Assembly: GCA_934281515.1 (NCBI GenBank)
Contig: CAKQXG010000059.1
Span: 1 to 11,616, forward strand
DNA length: 11,616 nt
Source: an uncultured Clostridia bacterium
GTDB taxonomy: Bacteria; Bacillota; Clostridia; Christensenellales; CAG-314
Reading direction: 5' to 3'
Shown one piece after another: positions 1-8,000 of the stretch. Each line of letters starts with the position of its first letter. The stretch's first letter is position 1. The translations under genes were made by a program, and so were the position numbers. Below the pieces are notes generated by a model that worked only from the letters and a program-made list of their open reading frames with translations, did no database searches and was not told the DNA's origin.

Positions 1-1667
1 CTGTAAACCTGCTTTCCGTCCTTGGGAGAGATAACCTCCAACGACGAACCGCGTGCGTTTAGCGTAATGTCTTCGTAAACGCCGAAGGACGAGCTTTCAA
101 GCGTTGCAGGGAAGAAGTAGGACATAAAGTTGTTCATCAGTATCGGGAAAAACATGCTTATTCCCATTGTTGCCTTGTTGACGCTGAACGCCATTGTGGC
201 AATCTTGACGTCGGGCGTGTTTTTGACGAAAAACACGGGGTTGCCCTGATAGTTGAGCAGCACGTCGTAGTCTTCAAGAGAGTTTTCGTCCACTTGCACG
301 TACTCGCTCACCCTGATTTCCGCCGAATCGACGTACTTCAATATGGGGTGAGAAGCGTCCTTGACCGACAATGATTCGCCGTCGGCGTCGGACATGTTTT
401 TAAGCGTGACACGACGTTTGATCGAAAAGCCTGCGTTTGCCGATTTGTCGGGGTCCAGCATAAGCACCACGCCGTCGGTGGGCAGTCTGTCGGGAATCTT
501 GTGTTCGAAGATGTACAAGTCGTACCCGGACAGTTCCGGCTCGGCGCCCTCGATGAGCACTTTCAGTTCGATGTCCGCCAAATGTTTCTTCGCCCACGAG
601 TCACGTATGGCAATAAGCGAATCGCGGAAAAACGTGTTGGGCTTGGTGCTGTAATACTGCACTCTTATCTTGGGCATTGTGCCGCCGTAGACGTAAAACT
701 CGTTGTCGGTGGCAATGCTGTCCGTTTCCTCGATGTAAAACCGAACAAAGTCGTAGGAAAATATTTTTTCGTTTTCGCTAAGAATGACCAGTTGCGTGCG
801 GGAATCCACTTTTTTGGTGTTGTAGGTGTAGACTACGGTAAAGGTTTCGTCGTCGTCGCACTTTACGTTTACTCTGCGCAGATTTACCGAAGCTTCCGCG
901 CCGTTTGCCTTGCCCACTTCGCCCTTCAACTCCACGTCTTTGTTGTTGCCGTAGCAAGCCACGTCCACTTCGAAGGTGTAGAAGCCGTCGACGTACTCGG
1001 TGCGCACGTCAAGTATGGCTGCATTCCACTCGTCGGCCGCAGACATGTTACGCACGGTAACTTTGCCGCTGTTGCCGTAGGTGGTGTCGGTGTAAAACAA
1101 CACTTCGGCGTCTTGCATGTCTTGCAAAGCGTCAAAGGCAATTGTCATTGCGCCGTCCACATCGGCAACGCCGTAGGAGCAGACAAGATTGTCCAATACC
1201 GCGCTGACCTCCGCACTGTCTTTGCAATCGGACAGCAACAGCTTGGATTCACTGTCTGCCGCAATAAGCGTCACGCTGCCGTTGTTTGCAATAGCGTCGT
1301 CGGAAACCCGGCGGATTTCGTCCAATGAGCGTTGGTAACGGGTAGTGCCGTCAAACTCCGAAAGCATGCTTGCCGAGCCGTCCAAAACGATAATTTTGTC
1401 GGGACCGGTCTGTTCCAAGGGGCGCATCAACACGGGATTTGTCAAAATAAACACCGCCGCAGATATCATCAGCACCTGACAAACAAGCAGCAAGATGTGC
1501 CGTAGTTTACTTATCGGAATATTCTTTTTTCTGTATTTCAGGCTGAGTTTCCAAATGTAAGTACTGGATATGTACTTGTTTTGGTAGTTTGGTTTAAGCA
1601 GAAGAATCACCAGCCACACGACTAGTCCCACCAAACCGATCAACCCAAGGGGAGTCAGTAGTTTCAT
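1..1667 (-). CDS. BatA-type membrane-anchored vWA protein (3' end beyond window)
   Basis: The frame is open from an ATG at 1667 to the left edge (555 full codons, no stop), so the C-terminus is missing. Residues about 7-24 and 58-76 are two hydrophobic segments split by a basic loop, the double-anchor N-terminus of BatA/aerotolerance-type proteins. A von Willebrand A domain follows: D96-G-S98-A-S100 is the DxSxS metal site (MIDAS) and D194 in FYTDTT fits its later Asp. The expected Thr (GxTD) appears as A168 in GVADVDGAM, so metal binding may be altered. Residues about 325-520 look like the extracellular glutamine-amidotransferase-like part of long BatA-family proteins (GYDLYIFEH, VVLMLDP, FFPILMNNFMSYFFP). 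The start is fixed by a 4-bp ATGA overlap with the DUF58 gene. It probably works at the membrane with the MoxR ATPase and DUF58 protein; substrate unknown. Family assignment is good, function inferred. Confidence 0.85.
   Translation of the reverse strand, partial: MKLLTPLGLIGLVGLVVWLVILLLKPNYQNKYISSTYIWKLSLKYRKKNIPISKLRHILLLVCQVLMISAAVFILTNPVLMRPLEQTGPDKIIVLDGSASMLSEFDGTTRYQRSLDEIRRVSDDAIANNGSVTLIAADSESKLLLSDCKDSAEVSAVLDNLVCSYGVADVDGAMTIAFDALQDMQDAEVLFYTDTTYGNSGKVTVRNMSAADEWNAAILDVRTEYVDGFYTFEVDVACYGNNKDVELKGEVGKANGAEASVNLRRVNVKCDDDETFTVVYTYNTKKVDSRTQLVILSENEKIFSYDFVRFYIEETDSIATDNEFYVYGGTMPKIRVQYYSTKPNTFFRDSLIAIRDSWAKKHLADIELKVLIEGAEPELSGYDLYIFEHKIPDRLPTDGVVLMLDPDKSANAGFSIKRRVTLKNMSDADGESLSVKDASHPILKYVDSAEIRVSEYVQVDENSLEDYDVLLNYQGNPVFFVKNTPDVKIATMAFSVNKATMGISMFFPILMNNFMSYFFPATLESSSFGVYEDITLNARGSSLEVISPKDGKQVY
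1664..1667 (-). other. ATGA stop/start overlap (translational coupling)
   Basis: The TGA stop of the DUF58 gene (1666-1664) overlaps the ATG start of the BatA-type gene (1667-1665). Only a weak AGG (within GCAGGT) precedes this start, so the downstream gene is probably translated by ribosomes finishing DUF58. This implies near-stoichiometric production of the two proteins. Confidence 0.85.
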
Positions 1668-2563
1668 TCCATTATACCTGCGTTAATCAATTGTCCGAAA
1701 ACGGCTTTTTCTATCGGGGTGTCAGTCGTAACGGTAATAAAGTCTGCCTCGCGAGAGCGGCAAAAAGTGCTTATGTCTTGCAAAAAGTCTTTAAGCGCAC
1801 GTTGATAAGCCTCCTGCGCGCCGCGAGTAATTCGGATTTTCATATTCTTTTCGTCGGTTATGTCTTCCGATTCGGAATCGATTAGGGTCACGCGCCCCGT
1901 ATACGTAGGGTCGATGTCCTCGGGAGTCAGCACCTGCACCAACACGACATGGCGTTTCTTGTAGGACAGGTAGTCCACAGCTTTTTTCCAGTTGCTGTCG
2001 GTAAAAAAGTCCGATACAATGACGGTTATTCCGTCGCTGGTGCCGTCGTCGCCGCAGCCGATGATTGCCTTTTCGATGTCGGTTTCGCCATCGAACACGA
2101 TGTGTTCCATGTCGCCTACCATACCGAAAAAGGAATTGTTGCCGACTATCGTTCCGTAGGGGTTGTTGGCTCTGTCGCCCTGCATCAGTCGCAAGGTCAA
2201 CTTGTCCATGTTGTGTACCGTCAAAAATCCCAATGCCGCGGTAAAAGCCATTGCGTACTGCGCCTTTGACGGCTCGGGCTTGGCCATTGACGCCGAACAA
2301 TCGAGAAATATGCGAGTGTGCATCTGTCGCTCGTCGGTAAACAATTTGAGAAAGTACTTTTCGAAACGGCTGTAAAGATTCCAGTCTATGCGACGAATGT
2401 CGTCGCCCAACATATATTCTCGGAAGTCGGCAAATTCCACCGTCTGACCGTAGGTCTTGACAAGGTGTTTGCCGCCGAAGTATCCGCCGAGGCTGTTTTT
2501 GACATTAAGCGCGGATGTTTCCAACCGAGCGAAAAAATCGTTGTTTATGTAAGGTATCTTCAT
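1664..2563 (-). CDS. DUF58 family protein (vWA-like fold)
   Basis: This 299-residue protein has the hallmark DUF58 block: DFREY (46-50) and GDDIRRIDW (53-61), then a vWA-like core starting at FLDCSASM (86-93). The MIDAS set looks complete: D88-x-S90-x-S92, T161 in GETDIEKAI, and D185 in VIVSDFF. No signal peptide or membrane segment is visible, and the short length matches the soluble DUF58 type found next to MoxR genes. The start at 2563 gives the normal family N-terminus about 45 residues before DFREY. Its upstream SD is weak, only a GAG-like stretch. It lies downstream of the MoxR gene after an unusually long 137-bp gap and overlaps the BatA-type gene. Members of this family are thought to be MoxR partners, linking the ATPase to membrane vWA proteins; the biochemical activity here is not known. 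Confidence 0.93.
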   Translation of the reverse strand: MKIPYINNDFFARLETSALNVKNSLGGYFGGKHLVKTYGQTVEFADFREYMLGDDIRRIDWNLYSRFEKYFLKLFTDERQMHTRIFLDCSASMAKPEPSKAQYAMAFTAALGFLTVHNMDKLTLRLMQGDRANNPYGTIVGNNSFFGMVGDMEHIVFDGETDIEKAIIGCGDDGTSDGITVIVSDFFTDSNWKKAVDYLSYKKRHVVLVQVLTPEDIDPTYTGRVTLIDSESEDITDEKNMKIRITRGAQEAYQRALKDFLQDISTFCRSREADFITVTTDTPIEKAVFGQLINAGIME

Positions 2564-2700
2564 GTTCTCAGTCCGTTCGTAAGTTGATTGTTTCGCAGCA
2601 AAATCCGCATACGTATGTAAATTTTGCCTGCAATTTGTGTTTTTGCTCCTGGTTGGCGCAACCTTGCCGCAGTCGAACCCGTCGACGTAGACAAAGCAAA
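2564..2700 (-). other. 137-bp MoxR-DUF58 gap with cysteine-bearing reading frames
   Basis: This gap is long for an otherwise tight operon. Two minus-strand frames stay open through it. One (2707-2564), in phase with DUF58, contains CGKVAPTRSKNTNCRQNL, which recalls a zinc ribbon with half of each Cys pair missing, but has no ATG, GTG or TTG. The other ends at TGA 2570-2568, four bases before the DUF58 start. From a TTG at 2633, 12 nt after AGGAG (2650-2646), it would encode 21 residues containing YVCGFCCE. Two small stem-loops can also form (GTCGA/TCGAC and GGTTG/CAACC). It could be a decayed zinc-ribbon gene, a tiny ORF, or plain leader sequence; none is proven. Confidence 0.3.
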
Positions 2701-3693
2701 CTAAATCTTAAATTTCTTCGACACTTCTGCCACTATTTGCTCCACTACCTGGTCGGCCGTCACCTTTTCGGCGATAGCTTCGAAGTTGAGCTTCATACGG
2801 TGGCGAAGTACAGGGTAGGCAAGTTCGTTTATGTCGCTGTAAGCAACGTTGAAACGTCCCTTCATCAATGCCTTGACCTTTGCGGCGGATATCAACGCCT
2901 GGCCGGCACGAGGACTTGCGCCCAAACGCACGTACTTCTTGGCGGCGGCGGAAGCGCATTCGCTGTCGGCGTGGGTTGCGGCGCACAACGTCATTGCGTA
3001 ACGCAACACTTCCTGCGCAACGGGGATTTGATTTGCCGTTTCGCGCATTTCAAGCAATTGTTCGCCCGTGCATGCCGCCTCGGACACTTCGGCCATGGTC
3101 TTTTGCGTCAAAGTGACGATGTTCATCAACTCGTCAAGCGACGGATTGGGAACGACAAGCTTAAACATAAAGCGGTCCATTTGCGCTTCGGGCAACGGAT
3201 AGGTACCGTCCTGTTCTACGGGGTTTTGCGTGGCAAGCACGAAAAACGGCTCGTTCATCTTGCGGGATACGCCCATAACGGTGACGGTGTGTTCCTGCAT
3301 GGCTTCCAACAATGCCGATTGCGTCTTGGGCGTGGCACGGTTGATTTCGTCGGCAAGAATAATGTTGCTGAAAATGGGTCCCGGTTGAAACCGGAACGTG
3401 CTGTTGCCTTGCTCGTCCTTTACGATGATGTTGGTACCTGTAACGTCTGCCGGCATCAAGTCGGGGGTAAACTGAATACGAGAAAAAGGTAGAGAAAAAA
3501 CTCTACCTAATGTACGCACAAGTCTTGTTTTACCTACTCCCGGCACGCCTTCCAGCAGTACGTTGCCGCCTGCAATCATGGCAATGATAGTGCCTTCGAC
3601 TACCTCGTTTTGACCGATGACGTCGCGTCTGATTTGCTTAAAAATGTTTTCGCATTGCGCACTGAAATGCTTTATGCTGTCTTCTGTAACCAT
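2701..3693 (-). CDS. MoxR-family AAA+ ATPase
   Basis: This 330-residue protein has every expected MoxR element in order: Walker A GVPGVGKT (49-56), Walker B IILADEINRA (111-120, catalytic D115 and E116), sensor 1 ATQNP (154-158), the arginine motif EAQMDRF (169-175, R174), and a C-terminal lid with sensor 2 GASPRAGQAL (258-267, R262). Length is typical for the family and the protein is soluble. The ATG at 3693 is preceded by AAGGAG 11 nt upstream. MoxR ATPases form hexamers and are thought to act as chaperones or remodellers with vWA/MIDAS partners, which here are the next two genes. It sits 31 bp downstream of the three-TM membrane protein gene in the same direction, so co-transcription is likely. 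The substrate cannot be read from sequence. Family assignment is very secure. Confidence 0.97.
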   Translation of the reverse strand: MVTEDSIKHFSAQCENIFKQIRRDVIGQNEVVEGTIIAMIAGGNVLLEGVPGVGKTRLVRTLGRVFSLPFSRIQFTPDLMPADVTGTNIIVKDEQGNSTFRFQPGPIFSNIILADEINRATPKTQSALLEAMQEHTVTVMGVSRKMNEPFFVLATQNPVEQDGTYPLPEAQMDRFMFKLVVPNPSLDELMNIVTLTQKTMAEVSEAACTGEQLLEMRETANQIPVAQEVLRYAMTLCAATHADSECASAAAKKYVRLGASPRAGQALISAAKVKALMKGRFNVAYSDINELAYPVLRHRMKLNFEAIAEKVTADQVVEQIVAEVSKKFKI

Positions 3694-3704
3694 GACAAAT
3701 AAAT

Positions 3705-3710
3705 CTCCTT
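3705..3710 (-). promoter_or_regulatory. Ribosome binding site of the MoxR gene
   Basis: AAGGAG lies on the minus strand 11 nt before the ATG at 3693, inside the 31-bp gap after the preceding stop codon. It is the clearest Shine-Dalgarno of the operon and supports this start. Confidence 0.75.
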
Positions 3711-3724
3711 GTATGTAGGTAAAA

Positions 3725-4957
3725 CTAACTAATCAAGTCGTAGTACTGTTTGATAAGTTCCCACAACTCGTCGGGTATCGGTTCTCCGTTTTGTTTGTAT
3801 TCTTCGGCTTTATTGATGTACTCTTCCAAGCGTGATTTGTAATCCTGATTGCCGTCGATAACCTTGTTGTTGTCCTTGTCGGAAGGCGAATCGGGCTTCT
3901 GGTTGTTGTCACCTTCGTTTTCTTTGTCGTCGTTGCCGTCGCTAGAATTGTCGCTGTCGCTGTCGCTGTCGTCGCCGTCCTGTGGTTTGTCGGCTTCGGC
4001 GCCGTCTTCCGGCATACCGTCGCCTCCGTCACCTTCGCCCTCGCCTTCGCCAAGCTCGGTAAACAAAGCAAACACCACAACGGTAATGCTGCCGTCGTCG
4101 GCTATGTAGATGATACGTCCGCCGTCCATGTCAAAGTAGGCTGCCTTGAAGTCGAGGCCTTCGGGCAACAGACTGCCGTCGATGTATTCCAACCCTTCCA
4201 GCGTGCTTTCGTCCACCACTACGGCTTCTTCCATGCGCGAAGGGTCTTCCGACTGGTCGCCCCAGCACAGAAACACCCAATCGGGATCGGAAACGGCAAC
4301 TACCGGTTCGCCGTTTTCACCCGAGGCAACAAGTTGTTCTTCGGGGCCTTCGATCATGCCGCCTACGCTGTCGGGCGTTTCCAGCACAAACAAGTTCTGA
4401 TCCTGGTAGTCGACGCCGACGTACCTTACGGTGATGTAGGTTTCGTTTTTGGTAATATCGTCAATGATTTTGTCGCCGCCCGGGATACGACCGCTGTTGG
4501 TCAATGCCGACACCGTCGTCATCGAGCCTGCGCTGACAAACGACACTATCAACAAAACAAGCAAGGTTTTGGACAACACAAACTTGACGTTTTTGGGGTC
4601 CACAGCCGCAAGTGCCTGACGTGCGTCCTCACGCTGGCGCATTGCAATGTAGCTGTCGTCGTTGAGTAGCTCGTTCATGGTAAGCAAACGTTCTTCCAGT
4701 CCCAACTTGTCCAGACGGCGAGCCATACTTGACGTTGTCGGACGGAAAAACATGTAGTACAACGCCGGCACCAACAGCACGCACACGCCTGCGCTGATTG
4801 CTACCGACAACCATATACGCTTGATACCGACAAACCAAAAGGCTGCCAATATTGCCGTTTCGACAAACAGCGCAATGCACAGGGCAACGAGAAACGACTT
4901 CAACAACCCTTCGCATGCCAATTTGCGGTAATATTTTTTAAAAGTATCGTTTTTCAT
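3725..4957 (-). CDS. Three-TM membrane protein with InlB-like repeat domain and acidic tail
   Basis: This 410-residue protein is the first gene of the MoxR operon. Hydrophobic segments lie at about 17-42, 49-70 and 129-149. Between the second and third, residues 79-97 (ARRLDKLGLEER...) resemble the conserved loop of DUF4175-like membrane proteins; that match is tentative. After the third segment, residues about 192-275 read like a single bacterial InlB-type repeat (Flg_new_2-like): GGMIEG, EPVVAV, then WVFLCWGDQSEDPSRMEE and FKAAYF. The two inner helices and this domain suggest the C-terminal half faces outside. Residues 300-368 are acidic low complexity (GEGEGEG, SDSDSDNSSDG), followed by a charged helix at 371-408. 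The ATG is preceded by AGGAAG at 5-nt spacing. It may be a membrane partner or surface sensor for the MoxR/DUF58/BatA machinery; this role is inferred only from position. Confidence 0.8.
   Translation of the reverse strand: MKNDTFKKYYRKLACEGLLKSFLVALCIALFVETAILAAFWFVGIKRIWLSVAISAGVCVLLVPALYYMFFRPTTSSMARRLDKLGLEERLLTMNELLNDDSYIAMRQREDARQALAAVDPKNVKFVLSKTLLVLLIVSFVSAGSMTTVSALTNSGRIPGGDKIIDDITKNETYITVRYVGVDYQDQNLFVLETPDSVGGMIEGPEEQLVASGENGEPVVAVSDPDWVFLCWGDQSEDPSRMEEAVVVDESTLEGLEYIDGSLLPEGLDFKAAYFDMDGGRIIYIADDGSITVVVFALFTELGEGEGEGDGGDGMPEDGAEADKPQDGDDSDSDSDNSSDGNDDKENEGDNNQKPDSPSDKDNNKVIDGNQDYKSRLEEYINKAEEYKQNGEPIPDELWELIKQYYDLIS
3949..3971 (-). repeat. Hexanucleotide microsatellite in the Ser-Asp linker
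   Basis: The plus strand shows TGTCGC three times followed by TGTCG. On the coding strand it encodes alternating Ser and Asp (SDSDSD) in the acidic linker of the three-TM protein. A 6-bp unit keeps frame, so copy-number change would alter linker length without disrupting the gene. Confidence 0.7.
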
Positions 4958-4962
4958 AATAT

Positions 4963-4968
4963 CTTCCT
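4963..4968 (-). promoter_or_regulatory. Ribosome binding site of the three-TM membrane protein gene
   Basis: AGGAAG on the minus strand ends 5 nt before the ATG at 4957. It supports that start over later in-frame ATGs. Confidence 0.6.
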
Positions 4969-4980
4969 AAAAGCACCAAA

Positions 4981-5010
4981 CCGAGTGACACCTATTACGG
5001 TGCCATTCGG
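4981..5010 (-). terminator. Hairpin after the giant LRR gene: terminator or operon leader
   Basis: On the minus strand CCGAATGGCACC (5010-4999) pairs with GGTGTCACTCGG (4992-4981) around the loop GTAATA. This gives 12 pairs with one A-C mismatch and one G-T wobble, extendable by three A-T pairs at the base. It begins 41 bp after the stop of the giant LRR gene. The following tract is TTTGGTGCTTTT, interrupted and weak for an intrinsic terminator. On the plus strand the stem is followed by TTTT, but no plus-strand gene needs it. It ends just before the operon's ribosome binding site, so it could also be a leader hairpin of that operon. Confidence 0.55.
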
Positions 5011-5020
5011 TTTTGATGTG

Positions 5021-5049
5021 ATTAAATATTGCTTTGCGGCTAGTTTCTA
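5021..5049 (-). promoter_or_regulatory. Candidate sigma-70 promoter for the MoxR operon
   Basis: On the minus strand TAGAAA (5049-5044, 4 of 6 to TTGACA) is followed after exactly 17 nt by TTTAAT (5026-5021, 5 of 6 to TATAAT). Transcription would start near 5014, immediately before the hairpin. It lies just after the giant gene's stop codon, where an operon promoter would be expected. It is a consensus match only; AT-rich gaps produce such matches by chance. Confidence 0.35.
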
Positions 5050-5050
5050 A

Positions 5051-8000
5051 TCATTCTTCCGTAGTGTCGGAAGGTTCTTCGGCGGTTTTCCATACAAGCG
5101 TTGCGGCGCAGTTAGCATTCCACTTGGAGTCCCATTTGGTGGAAGCTTCGGTGTGGTCGGTAAAGGTGATCGTCTGTTCTGCCGTCCACTTTTGGAATGC
5201 ATTTTGACCGATGCTTGTCGTCTTGCCCGTAATTGTCAGGTTCAACTTGGTGCATCCGTAAAATGCGCTACTGCCGATTGTTTCGACGTTTGCAATGCTG
5301 CCGATCGTAGTAAGATTGCTACAATTGTAGAAAGCACTGCCATCGATTTCCGTTACGTTGTCAAGGTTGGACAGTTCCGTAAGGGCGGCACAACCGTAGA
5401 AAGATTGATAACCGATGTACGTAATACCACTGTGCAACGTTACACTACTCAGCGCCTTGCAGTTGTAAAACAGCTTGTCACTGATCTCCGTAATGCTTGC
5501 GGGGATGACAACGTTGTTCAGAACGCTGCAACCGCTGAACACTTCTTTGCCGAGCGAAGTAAGCGTGGTCGGCAACGTGATTTTTGCAAGTTTTACGCAA
5601 CCCTTAAATGCGCCGTCTTCGATTGTCTTGACGCTGTCGGGGATTGTGACGGAAGTCAATGTCTTACAATCCTTGAACGCTTCCTTGCAGATTGTGGTTA
5701 TGCCGTCGGGGATGACGATACTTTCCAGTGCCGAACAACCCGAGAACATCTGCATCGGAATGGTAGTCATGTTTTTACCGAATGTGACATCGGTAAGAGC
5801 GGTACAACTGCTGAACACCGATGAACCGTAGTTGACAACGCTGTCGGACAACGTTACCGACGTCAACTTTTTGCAACCGCTAAATGCGCTGTTGCCAATC
5901 GTTACAAGGCTGTCGGGCAGCACCAATTCGGTAAAGCCTGTGTTTGCAAATGCCGACAATCTTGCTTCGGTGAGGTTTTGGAATGCGTCAAAGCTTGCAA
6001 GAGAGGTACATCCGTTGAATGCCGAGTCGTACACTTCCACAACGTTTCCTTCGATAGTGGTAAGTGCCGTACAACCCTTAAACGCTTGGTCTTCGACTAT
6101 TGCGTAGTCGCCGACAAACGTCACCTTTGTAAGGCTGGTCATGTTTCTGAATACTCTTGCCGCCGCATAGGTCAGTTTGAGCTCGGTTATTACAGTACCC
6201 TTAAACGCATCTTCCGTGCCATACACATTATACTGTTCGCCCACTTCGAAACGAGTTACGTTTTCAAGGTTGATGGATTTAAGATTTTTACAACCGTCAA
6301 ATGTGTGATAACCGTTAATTATTTCTACGCTTTTGGGAAGGGTAATCGTTACTACGTTGGTATTGTTACGGAAAGCATTGGGATATATTTCCGTTGTGCC
6401 TTCCTTGACAACCACGTCTGCGCGAGAGTCGATATCGATTACCAACTTTGTACCACTGTACAGGATACCTCCGTCGGCAGACAAAGCACTATTTTCGGGT
6501 ACTACAAAACTTGCACCCGTAACGCCTGTAAAGCTATCCCCGTAGTTATGGAATTTGATGTCGGGGTTGCCGATAGCAATACTAGCAAGCTTAGTACACT
6601 TTTCAAATGTTTTGGTACCGAGCAATTTAACCTTTCTAAGGTCGATTTCTTTGAGTGCTGTACAACCGCTGAATGCAGAATCGCCAATCTCCGAAACCTC
6701 GTCGCAAAGCGTTACTGTAGTGAGTGCGGTACAACCCTTAAACATGCTGCTACCGACCTTAGTTGCGGTATTGTAGGTGACAGTGGTAAGAGAAGCACAA
6801 CCTTCGAATACGCTCGAACTGATACTTGTAACCGTCGCAGGGATTGTAACCGATGTAATCTTGGTACCCTTAAATGCTTTCATTCCGAGCGTTGTTATGT
6901 TACCAAAGTCAAAAGACGTCAAGCCTGCACCTTCAAATGCACTTTCGGGTATCTCGGTGATTGTATCGCTAAGGTCGTCGATTGTCGTCAACTTTTTGCA
7001 GTTGTAGAACGCTTTCTTGCCCAATGTAGCAACCTTGGACATATCGAAAGAACTTAACTTACTTGCGCCACTGAATGCCGACGCACCGATGTCCAACGTA
7101 CCGACTGCCGTAGTATCTACCGTTGTCAGACTTGTACAACCTTCGAATGCGCTGTCGGCAATATTTGTTACGTTTTCGCCCAATGTCACTTTGGTAAGAT
7201 TTGTGTTACCCTTGAACATTGACGGCAGTATGTCTTGGTCGATAGTGATATTCTTGACGCTTGCCTTGTTAAAGCCTTGATAACTTTGGTAGTTGCCTGT
7301 ATTACCCAAAAGCTGAATACTGTTGCTAAAAGTCAACGACTCAAGAGCCGCGCAACCGTCAAAGGTATGGTACAGATACAACGTACCCACCTTTGCAAGC
7401 TCCAACGCAGTAAGATATTTTGCCCCGCTGAATGCTCCTTCGTAGATGGTCAATGATCCGTCGTCGTAACTCGACAAATCCAACGTCTTGATACCCGAAT
7501 CCTTAAATGCGCTTTGCTTGATTTCGGTAAGTTGCGAGGGCAACTTGACAGACGCCAAATTTGTGCATCCCTCGAACATGCCCTTGTTGCTGCTGTTGCC
7601 TGTAATGGCGGTAAGTTCGTCGGGCAAAACGATAGACTTCAATGACGTGCATTTGTAGAATGGTCCGCTGAAGTAAGTGCCTGTTGCGCCAAGTGCTGTC
7701 ACAGTGTACGGCACGGTGTTGCCTTCGGCATATTCAACTTTGCCTTCGGCATCTTTCTTAAGCGCATACTTGATTGTGGCAAGCTTGCTGCAGTTGTTGA
7801 ATGCGTCGGCACCGATGGATTGCAATTTGCTTGCAGTTCCGCCGGCTGTAAGCGCAAACTCCACTGTTGTCATGACGGACGCCGTGTCAAACGCCGCTCT
7901 GCCGATCGAAACCACTTCACCCGGGACAACAATGCTTGTCAACTTTTTACAATTCTGGAACATGTAGTCGGGTATTGCCGTGTAGGAATAGCCATCCGCA

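Noticed and set aside
501..1328. 275-codon plus-strand open frame
   Set aside because: It is antisense to the BatA-type vWA gene, whose minus-strand frame has clear TM, MIDAS and family motifs. The plus-strand translation is His/Val/Cys-rich and resembles no family.
2515..3492. 325-codon plus-strand open frame
   Set aside because: It lies antisense to the MoxR ATPase, which has all its Walker and sensor motifs. The translation looks like reverse-complement composition and has no recognisable domain.
5978..7057. 359-codon plus-strand open frame within the LRR gene
   Set aside because: The repetitive codon pattern of LRR units yields few antisense stops, which creates long shadow frames. The Cys/Arg-rich translation mirrors the repeat period and has no domain of its own.
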